The position numbers and the translations under genes are program-made. From the NCBI GenBank assembly GCA_034003325.1, contig JAVEYW010000018.1:34703-98702 (forward strand): a stretch of DNA of 64,000 nucleotides, in the 5' to 3' direction. Source of the stretch: Desulfobacterales bacterium (GTDB lineage Bacteria; Desulfobacterota; Desulfobacteria; Desulfobacterales; JAFDDL01). Positions 42,426 through 51,560 of the stretch are shown one piece after another (the first letter of the stretch is position 1; each line of letters starts with the position of its first letter). Under the pieces are notes generated by a model. The model was not told where the DNA came from. It saw nothing but the letters and a program-made list of their open reading frames with translations, and ran no database searches.

Positions 42426-44970
42426 ACGAGCCGGTTTTTTCCAGGCAAATCTTTTTGCGGCCTTTTTCCTTTTGCTGTCTCTTTCAGGAGTCAGCTTGAC
42501 AGGGGGTTCCGCCGTCGCCGAAGGAGATGCGCGCACAAAATCATACGCCGAATTTAACCAATCCGTTACGGAAACGATCGCGGTCGAACGAACCAGCATC
42601 AGCCAGCGTAAAGAAAGGGCGGATCAACTTCAGGCCTCTTTGGAAGCCCTTAAAGCGGATATCAATTCATACCGGCTTCAGCTTTCCGCACACGGCAATC
42701 TCCTGCTATCGCCCACTTTTGAAATCGATCCGCTTGAAAAAGCCGCAACGCTGAATCGATCCTCACTTGACCGGGTGAAAAAACAAATAAGGGAAATCGG
42801 CCAGCAGCTCGAAGCGTTAACCCGGGAAAATGTCAAGAATGAAGAGCAGCTTCGTTTGAATAACGATCAATTGGCCCAATTTAAAGCCCAAAGATCGAGC
42901 GTCCCCGAAGCAACCGCACTGATTAATAATATTAAAGAATTGATTCGGATACTCACTGAAAAACAAAAGTACCTGGCTGATTTGACGGATAAGTCCACAA
43001 AGCAAAAAGAAGCCCTTGAAGAAATTGAAAAGGGGTTTACCACACTGGCCGGAGAATTTGAACGCCAAATACAAATCAGAAAAAAACAATTGCTGTTTCA
43101 ACGGGGGGACTCGCCGCTGCGGATTACCCAATGGCTTCAGCTATCCGCTGAGATTGATCAAGTGCGAAGAAAACTGACTCAAATCTCGTCGATTCCCTTT
43201 TGGCAGGACGAGCTGAATGAAATTTGGGAGCTCGAGGGGTTGCATCTATTTACCTTTACGATCTTATTTATCATAATGATGGTTGTGTTTATCCGCATCA
43301 AGCGGTACGCACGAACCTTGATCGACCGGCCTGTTTATCGAAATCATCCATGGCGGCTTCTGAGCTTTCAGGTATTTACCGATTCACTCCCGCTGTTGGG
43401 CATTACCATTTTTCTGTCCCTCTTTGTGTCCGTTCGCAAGGTCAATACCCAATCGTTGATTTTTCCGCTCCTATATTTACTCATCGTTTTATTGTTCACC
43501 CGATGGTGCCGAAATGCGCTCTCCAACATCGTGAAAATGCCCCTCTCCCCTATTCCAAAGCCTTATGCCAATCGGGTGAAATCTCTCATTGGCGCGGTTC
43601 GTTTGTTTGCCGTTATCTATGCCCTGACGGACTGGATGATCGAGGGAACAAGTTTTTTTCTGTTCATACTCAGGGCGTTTCTTGAGGTCGGACTTCTCTT
43701 ATGGGGATTATCCATTCGCAAGCAAATTGAACAACATGGCGACACCGACGGAAATGGGGTTAAGACCGATAAAAAACCGCTTCGCCCGGCGCTGGCATTG
43801 CCAGGCTATTTTATTTTCGGCATCGGACCCTTGCTGGAACTATCCGGCTTCGGCGAATTTGCATGGTATTGGTACCGCTCTTGGGGAAATACAGTTATCG
43901 TTTTTTTATGGGGTGCGATTCTCTTCCTGGTATTGCGAGAGTGGGATCAACCCTTTGCCGTCTCGGATGATCAGGACGACGATGTGGCCGCAGCAAGCGC
44001 GCAGCCGGTCCGCTGGATCATTTTCAGACTCTGCTGGTTGCTCTGGGCGGTTTTATTTGTTTTGGCACTATTATTTGCCTGGGGCGCCCGGCAGCAGGTG
44101 CTGAGCGGATTGCTTCAGGCCCTTAGATACCCCATTGAAGTCGGGCAGATGCAACTCAGTCTGATGGGGTTCATCTATGCCTTTCTGTTACTGTTTTTTA
44201 CCCATCTGATCGTGAAAACCGTTCGATATATATTAAAAAAGAAGTTTTTAATCCAAAGTGGGTTTGAACGCGGTCTTCAGGAATCAATCACCAACATCAC
44301 CGTTTACATTCTTTGGGGACTTGGCATACTGATCTCGCTTCACGCCGTGGGGGTCAATACAGCCTCCATGGCGGTCGTGCTAGGCGCCTTGGGCATTGGG
44401 CTCGGATTCGGGTTGCAAAATATTTTCAACAACTTTATTAGCGGCATTATTCTGTTGTTTGAACGCCCCATTCAGGCCGGCGATGACATTGAAATTAACG
44501 GCTTGTGGGCCACGGTACAGAAAATAAACGTCCGGGCCACCGTGGTGCAGACCTATGATAACGCCGCTATTATCATCCCCAATTCCGAATTTATCAGCAG
44601 CCAGGTCACCAACTGGAGTTTCAAGGACCGCCGGCTGCGCCGGAAAATCTCAATAGGGGTTGCTTATGGATCGGATACGGCGCTTGTGAGACGATCGCTG
44701 CTTGAAATTGCGGCAAACACGCCAAAGGTGCTAAAACGCCCCGCGCCGGATGTGGTGTTTTCAGACTTCGCGGACAGTGCCCTTATCTTTATTCTGCGTT
44801 TTTGGACCACTGTGGACCAGTTTCTCAAAACAGAATCCGATATCCGCTACGAAATTGACCACTTGTTCAAAGAAAGAAATATCAGCATTGCTTTTCCGCA
44901 ACGGGATGTCCACATCTATAATATGGACGCCAAACAACCGGTAGAGAATACCCCCGTCTATAAAGACTAA
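42415..44970 (+). CDS. Large mechanosensitive channel, MscS family
   Basis: An 851-residue channel of the MscK/YbdG-large type. A signal peptide (about 1-35) is followed by a periplasmic coiled-coil region (about 40-250; many Glu, Lys and Gln heptads) and a membrane domain with about ten helices. The pore helix is VNTASMAVVLGALGIGLGFG with its Ala/Gly packing, then LQNIFNNFISGIILLFERPI, and the MscS beta domain with QTYDNAAIIIPNSEFIS. MscS channels open under membrane tension and release solutes on osmotic downshock. The ATG at 42415 overlaps the metallopeptidase stop by 11 bp. A TTG at 42400 is possible but gives no better signal peptide. Confidence 0.9.
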   Translation: MKNKRAGFFQANLFAAFFLLLSLSGVSLTGGSAVAEGDARTKSYAEFNQSVTETIAVERTSISQRKERADQLQASLEALKADINSYRLQLSAHGNLLLSPTFEIDPLEKAATLNRSSLDRVKKQIREIGQQLEALTRENVKNEEQLRLNNDQLAQFKAQRSSVPEATALINNIKELIRILTEKQKYLADLTDKSTKQKEALEEIEKGFTTLAGEFERQIQIRKKQLLFQRGDSPLRITQWLQLSAEIDQVRRKLTQISSIPFWQDELNEIWELEGLHLFTFTILFIIMMVVFIRIKRYARTLIDRPVYRNHPWRLLSFQVFTDSLPLLGITIFLSLFVSVRKVNTQSLIFPLLYLLIVLLFTRWCRNALSNIVKMPLSPIPKPYANRVKSLIGAVRLFAVIYALTDWMIEGTSFFLFILRAFLEVGLLLWGLSIRKQIEQHGDTDGNGVKTDKKPLRPALALPGYFIFGIGPLLELSGFGEFAWYWYRSWGNTVIVFLWGAILFLVLREWDQPFAVSDDQDDDVAAASAQPVRWIIFRLCWLLWAVLFVLALLFAWGARQQVLSGLLQALRYPIEVGQMQLSLMGFIYAFLLLFFTHLIVKTVRYILKKKFLIQSGFERGLQESITNITVYILWGLGILISLHAVGVNTASMAVVLGALGIGLGFGLQNIFNNFISGIILLFERPIQAGDDIEINGLWATVQKINVRATVVQTYDNAAIIIPNSEFISSQVTNWSFKDRRLRRKISIGVAYGSDTALVRRSLLEIAANTPKVLKRPAPDVVFSDFADSALIFILRFWTTVDQFLKTESDIRYEIDHLFKERNISIAFPQRDVHIYNMDAKQPVENTPVYKD

Positions 44971-45145
44971 GCAAAAAATAGTTAAAAGTTCGAATTATGA
45001 TTTTTCCCTCGATTTCGTCATCAGCCTGTTGTATCCGGCATCGAATTATAATATAAGTTCCGTGGTCATAGGAATGCCCCTAAACATCGGCATTTTTTTT
45101 CAGTACGATCAAGATGTAAGAATAAACGACAGGGTTTTCTATTTC

Positions 45146-45781
45146 ATGGTCAAGCGCGTCAGAAAGTTATACGAACGATTTATTCAAATCAGGGGAAATC
45201 CTAAAGAAATCGCACTTGGATTTGCCTTGGGGTTGTTCATCGGCTTCAGCCCGACCATGGGGCTGCAAATAGCCCTGGCCGTTTTTTTCGCTTCTATTTT
45301 CAAATGGAATAAATACGCTGCCGCCATTGCCGTATGGATAACAAACCCGCTTACCGCGCCCTTCATCTACAGCTTTACCTATGTTATCGGCGCCAAGCTA
45401 ATCGGGACGGGCAATTCGCTAAACCTTGCGGGCAATTTCGATTGGAATATGTTATTGCAGCTGATTGAAAAATCTCCCGCCATTTTTATTTCCCTATTCG
45501 TCGGCGGTGTCGTGGTGGGACTGCCCATCGCCCTTTTCGGTTATTATCTCTCATTTAACGCGGTTGAAAGGTACCAGAAAAACCTGAAAGAGAAATTAAG
45601 GCTTCAAAAGGAAAAATTAAAACTTAAGGTTCTAAAAAAAAAGCTCGTTGAACAAACAAAGCCTCCGGTTAGCCACAAAAAGAAACACCTACTGTCAAAA
45701 TTGCATCCGCCTGTGACGCCGTATGTAAAAACCATTAACCTGTCAAATGAGATAAATTCGGACCGGGCCGCCAATCGATAA
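45146..45781 (+). CDS. DUF2062 membrane protein
   Basis: A protein of about 211 residues with the DUF2062 pattern: RGNPKEIALGFALGLFIGFSPTMGLQ, AIAVWITNPLTAPFIYSFTYVIG and a third helix pair FISLFVGGVVVGLPIALFGYYLS. The last 65 residues are strongly basic and coiled-coil-like (KEKLRLQKEKLKLKVLKKKL). The function is unknown; DUF2062 proteins are small inner-membrane proteins that often sit next to glycosyltransferases. The ATG at 45146 is chosen because the conserved part begins right after it; a longer frame begins at 45029. The glycogen synthase gene converges on it with 13 bp between. Confidence 0.8.
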   Translation: MVKRVRKLYERFIQIRGNPKEIALGFALGLFIGFSPTMGLQIALAVFFASIFKWNKYAAAIAVWITNPLTAPFIYSFTYVIGAKLIGTGNSLNLAGNFDWNMLLQLIEKSPAIFISLFVGGVVVGLPIALFGYYLSFNAVERYQKNLKEKLRLQKEKLKLKVLKKKLVEQTKPPVSHKKKHLLSKLHPPVTPYVKTINLSNEINSDRAANR

Positions 45782-45794
45782 ATACAAACGGAAT

Positions 45795-47321
45795 TTACTT
45801 CATCCCTTGATTCACAACAAGCGGCCGTTGCAGCATCTTTTCGTAGAGGTCAATATACTGACTTGCCGTGACCGCATGCGTAAATGTATCGCCGCTCTGT
45901 CTCATAATTCTGGATAGCTGTTGTTGCTTGAGTTTCGACGGCAACTGATAATACCGCATCGCCTGACCGATGGCCCACCAAAGACCCTGAGCGTTATGAT
46001 GTTTAAAGACAAATCCGTTTCCCGTGTTATTGTAGACATCAAGATCGCGAATGGTGTCGTGAATGCCACCGGTATCATGGGTGATCGGCAGGGCGCCGTA
46101 GAGGGGCGCGATCATCTGCGGCAACCCGCAAGGCTCAAACAGGGACGGCATCAGGATAAAGTCCGCAGCTGCATAGGCAACATGTTCCAAATGCTCTGCA
46201 AAATCGCAAATGGCGACCCTTTCTTCAAATTGATGACGCCTGACGATATTTCGAAACACCTCCTGATACTCCCCGTCCGCGATAAACACGACCTGCAGGT
46301 CCATTTCCCAGTAATGTGAAATAAGGCCGTAAAATATTTCCGCCAAGAGCTGGCATCCCTTTTGAGCGGGATCCAGCCGGGACGGCCAGAACAGCAACGG
46401 CGCGTTGATATCCTCTCTCAACCCCAGCATTTTCTGGAGGGACCGTTTGTTTTTTCGCTTGCCGGCTTTATGGTTTTTCGGGCCGTATGGCATGACCAGG
46501 TAGGGGTCCTCCAGTGGGTTATAAGAAGGATCCGGCGCATTTAAAATTCCCGCGGCGCACCCGTTATAAAACTTATTTGCCATTTCCGCCCGCAAAGCAC
46601 CCGAGACAAAACCATGTCGGCCTTCAATCACCTCTTGTAAGAACGTGGGGCTGACAACATTCACGAAATGGGAAGCAAATACGCCACTCACGAGAAAATC
46701 AACCGGGTTGTTTTCGCGAGACTCCTCATAGTTTCGGGGCACCCGGTCGAAAAATAAATGCTGCCAGAAATCACCGGCATCGATTCCCCGGTCTTCTACC
46801 TGTGCAAGCGTCATTTTAAAGGTGTGAATATTATGGATGGTAAAGAGGCACGGAATCCCCAAGCGGCGGGCCATGGCGGGAATCAGGCCGGTCATCCAGT
46901 CGTTGCAATGAATCAGATCGGGCTCCACCCGCGGAATAATATTGTTCATGACCTCGCGTTGAAACGCTAGCGATAATTTGGCATTTTCAATGCCACCGCC
47001 ACCGTAAACGCGGTTCAGATAATAAAACGCGCGGTCTTCAGCCAGGTGCACGCGATCATCGGGCATCGCACGCCGAATCTGGCGTCGTTCCCGCCGCAAA
47101 AACGGAGCAAGCTTGTCTCTAAACAACGTACGATAATCGGGCAGTGCAATATGCACATCCACCCCTTGCTCAAACAGCGCATTAATCAGTGCCGCCGAGA
47201 CATCCGCCAGCCCGCCGGCTTTGGCCGTCAGGCAATTTGCCAGGTTTCCCATTCGGTCCGGCAAATAGGTCACTTCCGGCGTCACGACCAGCACACGCGG
47301 ATTTTTACTGACTGTTTTCAC
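45795..47321 (-). CDS. glgA: Glycogen synthase (ADP- or UDP-glucose type, GT5)
   Basis: A 508-residue glycosyltransferase with a GT5 starch-synthase catalytic domain: TPEVTYLPDRMGN and AKAGGLADVSAALINAL (the KxGGL substrate loop), IHCNDWMTGLIPAM, NVVSPTFLQEV and the C-terminal LMPSLFEPCGLPQMIAPLYGALPITHDTGGIHDTI (the E-x7-E region). It elongates alpha-1,4-glucan from a nucleotide sugar. GTG is the start, with GGAG upstream. It stands alone, with no branching enzyme or pyrophosphorylase nearby. Its N-terminal insertion between the first strand and the KxGGL loop (NLANCLT) is a feature of some delta-proteobacterial enzymes. Confidence 0.88.
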   Translation of the reverse strand: MKTVSKNPRVLVVTPEVTYLPDRMGNLANCLTAKAGGLADVSAALINALFEQGVDVHIALPDYRTLFRDKLAPFLRRERRQIRRAMPDDRVHLAEDRAFYYLNRVYGGGGIENAKLSLAFQREVMNNIIPRVEPDLIHCNDWMTGLIPAMARRLGIPCLFTIHNIHTFKMTLAQVEDRGIDAGDFWQHLFFDRVPRNYEESRENNPVDFLVSGVFASHFVNVVSPTFLQEVIEGRHGFVSGALRAEMANKFYNGCAAGILNAPDPSYNPLEDPYLVMPYGPKNHKAGKRKNKRSLQKMLGLREDINAPLLFWPSRLDPAQKGCQLLAEIFYGLISHYWEMDLQVVFIADGEYQEVFRNIVRRHQFEERVAICDFAEHLEHVAYAAADFILMPSLFEPCGLPQMIAPLYGALPITHDTGGIHDTIRDLDVYNNTGNGFVFKHHNAQGLWWAIGQAMRYYQLPSKLKQQQLSRIMRQSGDTFTHAVTASQYIDLYEKMLQRPLVVNQGMK

Positions 47322-47659
47322 CTATTTTTTTCTCCTAAAACGAGCCGTCTTTTTCTCCATGAAAAGTGTCATGATGCGGCATAACCGCAATATATTACAT
47401 CTATCTAATACGTTATCAAAATTCAACTGATTTTGCGGATTCATCAGGCCGCGGCCATTCAATCGGCGGCGCCTGCCGATCCCTATCACGGGCCAGGCAA
47501 ACCTTCAGGCAAGGCCTAACGCCATCAGTCAAAAGGAATCGATAGATAATAGCCGCGCGCGCCGAGGGTGTAATAAGGGCTGTCGTGAGGGAGGAAAGAT
47601 ATTTCGTTTGAATTTAAACGCGGGTAAGTGTAAAGTCGCAAGCAATATATACCGCAAGA

Positions 47660-47688
47660 TTGTCATTTTAGGTTATTTATCAGATAGT
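47660..47688 (+). promoter_or_regulatory. Sigma-70-type promoter before the mla operon
   Basis: TTGTCA and GATAGT are separated by exactly 17 bases, in an AT-rich stretch 153-181 bp before the mlaE start. This is the best -35/-10 pair in the gap. Confidence 0.5.
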
Positions 47689-47698
47689 TATATAAAAA

Positions 47699-47720
47699 AT
47701 GGCCGGTCCTGACCGGTCAT
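47699..47720 (+). other. Leader hairpin in the mla transcript
   Basis: ATGGCCGGT and ACCGGTCAT form a near-perfect stem around CCTG, just after the predicted transcription start. Its role is unknown. Confidence 0.4.
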
Positions 47721-47840
47721 GGAGGGTAGCGTGTGCGTTTTTATCTTAGGGACACCGGATTTTTTGATATCCCAGTTATGTAATGCGCATTTTCTGATTC
47801 CCTTAACCCTTTATCCTGAAATTATAAAAAATTTATCGCC

Positions 47841-48647
47841 ATGAACGATTTAAAGAAAAACTTCCTGATCGGCTTTTTTGATATCATCGGGGAAAAAATT
47901 TTGGATACCATCAACCATCTCGGGGCTGCGGTTATTTTCTTTTTCTTGGCCTTTATTCGAATATTCCGCCGCAAACAGCTACGCGAAATCATTCGGCAGG
48001 TATATTTCATCGGCGCCACATCTTCGAGCATTGTACTGGTGGTCGGCCTTTTTACTGGTATGGTGCTGGGGCTTCAACTTTTTTATACACTGATTAAATT
48101 CGGCTCCGAGGGCATGGTCGGCGCGGCGATCTCTCTTTCCCTCATCCGGGAACTCGGTCCCGTTCTGACCGCCATCATGATTACCGCGCGGGCGGGATCA
48201 GCCATGACGGCGGAAATCGGCATTCAGCGAATAACGGAACAAATCGATGCCCTTTACACCATGCGAATCGATCCGACCGCGTATCTGGTCAGCCCCCGAA
48301 TAGCGGCGGCCATCATCAGTTTTCCTCTCCTAACCGCCTTTTTCGATCTCATCGGCATACTGGGAGGCTGGGCAACGAGCGTGTTGTTGCTGGGCGTGAA
48401 TGAAGGCGCCTATTTTTATCGAATTCAAACCGCTGTGGAAATGATAGACATTCGGGGCGGGTTCATCAAATCCCTTGTATTTGCGCTCATCGTCTCGACC
48501 ATCTGCTGCTATCAGGGGTTTTTTACCCATTATCGGACCGAAAGCCACGGCGCCAAGAGCGTCAGTGCGTCCACCACCTCGGCCGTGGTACTTTCGTGCG
48601 TCCTGATTTTAATTTCCGACTATATCGTCACTTCGTTTATCATGTAA
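47841..48647 (+). CDS. mlaE: MlaE-type ABC transporter permease
   Basis: A 268-residue inner-membrane permease of the MlaE/YrbE family. Family segments are GFFDIIGEKILDTINHLG at the start, VLVVGLFTGMVLGLQLFYTL, LIRELGPVLTAIMITARAGSAMTAEIG and the C-terminal YQGFFTHYRTESHGAKSVSASTTSAVV. It forms the membrane core of the Mla complex, which moves phospholipids between the inner membrane and the periplasmic MlaC carrier to maintain outer-membrane asymmetry. It is the first gene of mlaE-F-D-C. The other known parts, MlaA and the STAS protein MlaB, are not in the window. Confidence 0.93.
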   Translation: MNDLKKNFLIGFFDIIGEKILDTINHLGAAVIFFFLAFIRIFRRKQLREIIRQVYFIGATSSSIVLVVGLFTGMVLGLQLFYTLIKFGSEGMVGAAISLSLIRELGPVLTAIMITARAGSAMTAEIGIQRITEQIDALYTMRIDPTAYLVSPRIAAAIISFPLLTAFFDLIGILGGWATSVLLLGVNEGAYFYRIQTAVEMIDIRGGFIKSLVFALIVSTICCYQGFFTHYRTESHGAKSVSASTTSAVVLSCVLILISDYIVTSFIM

Positions 48648-48665
48648 CGCTGGAGATTCTGGAAA

Positions 48666-49490
48666 ATGGAAACCCCGCTGATCGAATTCCAAAACGTGAC
48701 AAAACGCTTTAACGGCAAGACGTCACTGAACCGGGTCAACCTTAAAATCTACGAAAACCAGGTAACCACCATTATCGGTAAAAGCGGTACCGGAAAGAGT
48801 GTGCTGCTTAAGCACATTGCGGGACTTTTGTTTCCGGATGAAGGCGAAATTCTTCTGGAAGGAAAATCCATTGCCAGGATGAAAAAAGAAGGTGTCTGGA
48901 ACCGGTACCGCTCACACATCAGCTTCATGTTTCAGGGAAATGCGCTGTTTGACGCCATGACGGTGTTCGAAAATATCGCACTTCCCCTCAGACGAACAAC
49001 AAATCTTAACAAACAAAAGATTGCGGAAAAAGTTCAGGCCCGGTTAGTACAAACCGAGCTTACCGATGCCGCGCATAAATATCCGGCCGAATTGTCCGGC
49101 GGCATGCAAAAACGGGTTGCCCTGGCCCGCGCGTTAGTGACGGACCCCAAGATAATCCTCTTTGATGAACCGACAACCGGCCAGGATCTCGTGCGTCGAA
49201 ATAATATTTTAAGCATGATTTCCCAGTACAAAAAAAAGCTCGGTTTCACGGCCGTGATGATCAGTCATGATATTCCCGACGTTTTTTTCATTTCAGACCG
49301 CATCGTGCTTCTCTGGGAGGGAACGGTTGCCTTTCAGGGCAGTTATGAAGAAAGCGCCGGTCTCAATCATCCGTTTATGGATGAATTTAGAACCAGTCTG
49401 GATGAATTCCAAAACGAGTTGGAAGGGGAGTCAACCAAACAAATTTTTCAGTCTCGATATGCGCAAAGCTTTGGCGGGGATAAGAATTAA
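48666..49490 (+). CDS. mlaF: MlaF-type ABC transporter ATPase
   Basis: A 274-residue ATP-binding protein. Walker A is GKSGTGKS (about residue 38), the Q loop is MFQGNALFDAM, the ABC signature is LSGGMQKRVALARAL, Walker B is IILFDEPTTGQD and the switch His is in AVMISHDIP. It powers the MlaE permease. The segment FDAMTVFENIALPL is characteristic of MlaF/Ttg2A. It begins 18 bp after mlaE, with GGAG before the ATG. About 30 residues at the C-terminus extend beyond the usual ATPase core. Confidence 0.93.
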   Translation: METPLIEFQNVTKRFNGKTSLNRVNLKIYENQVTTIIGKSGTGKSVLLKHIAGLLFPDEGEILLEGKSIARMKKEGVWNRYRSHISFMFQGNALFDAMTVFENIALPLRRTTNLNKQKIAEKVQARLVQTELTDAAHKYPAELSGGMQKRVALARALVTDPKIILFDEPTTGQDLVRRNNILSMISQYKKKLGFTAVMISHDIPDVFFISDRIVLLWEGTVAFQGSYEESAGLNHPFMDEFRTSLDEFQNELEGESTKQIFQSRYAQSFGGDKN

Positions 49491-49562
49491 CAAGGAAACT
49501 TGACAGCCGGCATCCGGCAATGAATTTCAGTAAAGTTGAAGACGGTTGGAAAGGAAGAGAAT

Positions 49563-50042
49563 ATGAAAAAATTTGCAATGGAAACTGTCGTCGGCATTTT
49601 CGCCGTCGCCGGTATCCTGTGTGTGGGATACATGACGGTTAAACTCGGCAAGCTTCCCTTTTTTGCGGAAAAAGGCTATTATTTATTCGCCAGATTTACC
49701 TCGGTGACCGGTCTAAGAATGGGAAGCCCCGTGGAAATTCACGGCATTGAAGTCGGCACAGTGGAGCACCTGGCCATTGACCAGGAAAGAGATATGGCAC
49801 TGGTCCGATTACGAATTCGTCAGGATGTGAAAGTATTTGACGATGCCAGCGCGGCCATCAAAACCGCCGGCCTCATCGGCGATAAATATGTTCAAATTGA
49901 GCCGGGCGGCGGGGGGGACCCGTTGAAAGCCGATGGCTGGATTACGGAAACATCCTCACCGCTCGACGTTGAGGCCCTCATCGGCAAATTCGCCTTCGGC
50001 AGCATCACAAAAGATGACGAAACAAATGAAACCGAGAAATGA
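49563..50042 (+). CDS. mlaD: MlaD-type phospholipid transport protein (MCE domain)
   Basis: A 159-residue protein with one N-terminal membrane helix (about 5-27) and one periplasmic MCE domain. Family features are YYLFARFTSVTGLRMGSPVEIHGIEVGTVE and the KTAGLIGDKYVQIEPGG strand. MlaD forms a hexameric ring on the MlaFE transporter that passes phospholipids to MlaC. The ATG at 49563 follows GGAAGAGA; an upstream ATG at 49536 would add 9 residues. Its stop overlaps a possible start of mlaC (ATGA). Confidence 0.92.
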   Translation: MKKFAMETVVGIFAVAGILCVGYMTVKLGKLPFFAEKGYYLFARFTSVTGLRMGSPVEIHGIEVGTVEHLAIDQERDMALVRLRIRQDVKVFDDASAAIKTAGLIGDKYVQIEPGGGGDPLKADGWITETSSPLDVEALIGKFAFGSITKDDETNETEK

Positions 50043-50062
50043 CCATGTTGGAGAGATACCCC

Positions 50063-50650
50063 ATGAAAAAACGACTTATCATTGCATTGCTTTTGGTTTC
50101 CCTGACAACTCCGTTTGCGGCTTATGCAAATACGCCGATGGAAACGCTTCAGGCCTATGTGGCGCGAGTGCTTTCCGTTCTGCGGGACCCCGCGCTGAAA
50201 GACGAGGCCGGTAAAAAAATCAAGACGGATAAAATTCAGCTACTTGCTGAAGAGCTGTTCGATTTTCCGGAACTTTCCAGAAGAACATTGGGGCAAAGCT
50301 GGAAGCGATTTACGCCGACACAGCAGACCGAATTCATAGCGCTGTATAAAACGCTACTTCAAAAAACGTACGCTGAAAAAATCGTATCCTATGATAAGGA
50401 AGAGATCGCATTCGGGAAAGAACGCCCCCTGTCGGAAAAAACTTCCGAGGTAGAGACCAGCGTCGCAACCCAAACCACACCGATAGCCATCAATTACCGG
50501 CTTATTCACAAGAAGGGAAAATGGGCCGTCTACGATGTCATTATCGAGGGGGTCAGCCTGATCAACAACTACCGTTCGCAGTTCAGGGAGATTCTCGCGA
50601 ACAACTCCCCGGAGGGGTTGCTGGACGTTATGAGAAAAAAGGTGAGCTGA
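50063..50650 (+). CDS. mlaC: MlaC-type periplasmic phospholipid carrier
   Basis: A 195-residue periplasmic protein with a signal peptide (MKKRLIIALLLVSLTTPFAAYA, about 22 residues). The mature part has MlaC/Ttg2D motifs: FDFPELSRRTLGQSWKRFTP, EFIALYKTLLQKTYAEKI and KGKWAVYDVIIEGVSLINNYRSQF. MlaC shuttles phospholipids across the periplasm to MlaFEDB. The ATG at 50063 follows GGAGAG; an ATG at 50039 overlapping the mlaD stop is also possible. It is the last gene of the operon; a convergent DedA gene follows after 26 bp. Confidence 0.92.
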   Translation: MKKRLIIALLLVSLTTPFAAYANTPMETLQAYVARVLSVLRDPALKDEAGKKIKTDKIQLLAEELFDFPELSRRTLGQSWKRFTPTQQTEFIALYKTLLQKTYAEKIVSYDKEEIAFGKERPLSEKTSEVETSVATQTTPIAINYRLIHKKGKWAVYDVIIEGVSLINNYRSQFREILANNSPEGLLDVMRKKVS

Positions 50651-50676
50651 AAATCAGACCGCCGGCTTTAAGGGTT

Positions 50677-51315
50677 TCATCTCCGAATAGAATCGGGCTT
50701 CTCCTTCTTAAGGCCGTGATAAACAAGATATCCGAGAAAAGCGAGCCCCAACACGATACATCCGTATGTTATTTCTTTATAAAACTGATGCAATACGTTC
50801 TTTTGTGCATATAGGAAATAGCCCAGAACCGCCAGGATGACATTCCAAAGGGTCGCGCCGAGGGCCGTATAGATTAAAAAGTCCCGCATCCTCATTCTCG
50901 ACAAACCGGCCGGTATGGAAATCAGTTGGCGGATTGCGGGAACAAGACGCCCGATAAAGGTAGATATTTTCCCGTATTTGACAAAATAGACCTCGGCTTT
51001 CTCAATGGCGTCGGCATTAATCAGCATGGCATGCATGAACCGGGTACCGGCCAGTCGATATACGAGCTTTCTTCCCAAGAAAAAACTGATGTAATAATTG
51101 AACACGGCGCCCAAAAGCGCGCCTGCGGACCCGCTCAGCACCACGAGATAAATGTTAAGCTCGCCCTGCGCCGCCTTCCAGGCCGCGGGAGGAATGATAA
51201 TTTCCGACGGAAAGGGAATAAACGAGCTTTCAACGGCCATTAAAAAAGCTATCGTTCCGTAATTGATATGGCTCATGTACCACTGAACAACGGATTGAAC
51301 GAGCTGATCAAGCAT
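50677..51315 (-). CDS. DedA family membrane protein
   Basis: A 212-residue inner-membrane protein with the DedA/SNARE-associated (VTT) domain. Family segments are LMAVESSFIPFPSEIIIPPAAW, GALLGAVFNYYISFFLGRKLVYR and the FIGRLVPAIRQLISIPAGLSRM motif with the conserved Arg residues. Many DedA proteins act as lipid carrier flippases (for undecaprenyl phosphate or phosphatidylethanolamine) driven by proton or sodium motive force. AAGGAA precedes the ATG. It stands alone, converging on the mla operon. Which lipid it handles is unknown. Confidence 0.88.
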   Translation of the reverse strand: MLDQLVQSVVQWYMSHINYGTIAFLMAVESSFIPFPSEIIIPPAAWKAAQGELNIYLVVLSGSAGALLGAVFNYYISFFLGRKLVYRLAGTRFMHAMLINADAIEKAEVYFVKYGKISTFIGRLVPAIRQLISIPAGLSRMRMRDFLIYTALGATLWNVILAVLGYFLYAQKNVLHQFYKEITYGCIVLGLAFLGYLVYHGLKKEKPDSIRR

Positions 51316-51560
51316 CTTTTTTCCTTTTTCAACGGGAAGTGCGCTTCACATAATGAGTTTGATTTAATAGGTAAAATTAACAACTGCGTCAAGCGAAAAG
51401 CTTAACGCGAGCACAACGCGCAGAGGCTTTCTGAGGAATTCTGAACTATTGGCTTGATATGACCATACCCCCCGTGCTATTTCGCCTTGCAAAACGATTG
51501 GAAAACTCTCAACCGAATCACCAACGGGAATAATGGCCATAACTGTTGATATGGTAAAAA

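Larger units (their letters stand above)
47322..47840. other. Divergent intergenic region with the mla promoter
   Basis: These 519 bp separate glgA from the mla operon. The right part holds a sigma-70 promoter (47660-47688) and a leader hairpin (47699-47720). The left and centre show no gene or repeat that I recognise. Confidence 0.5.
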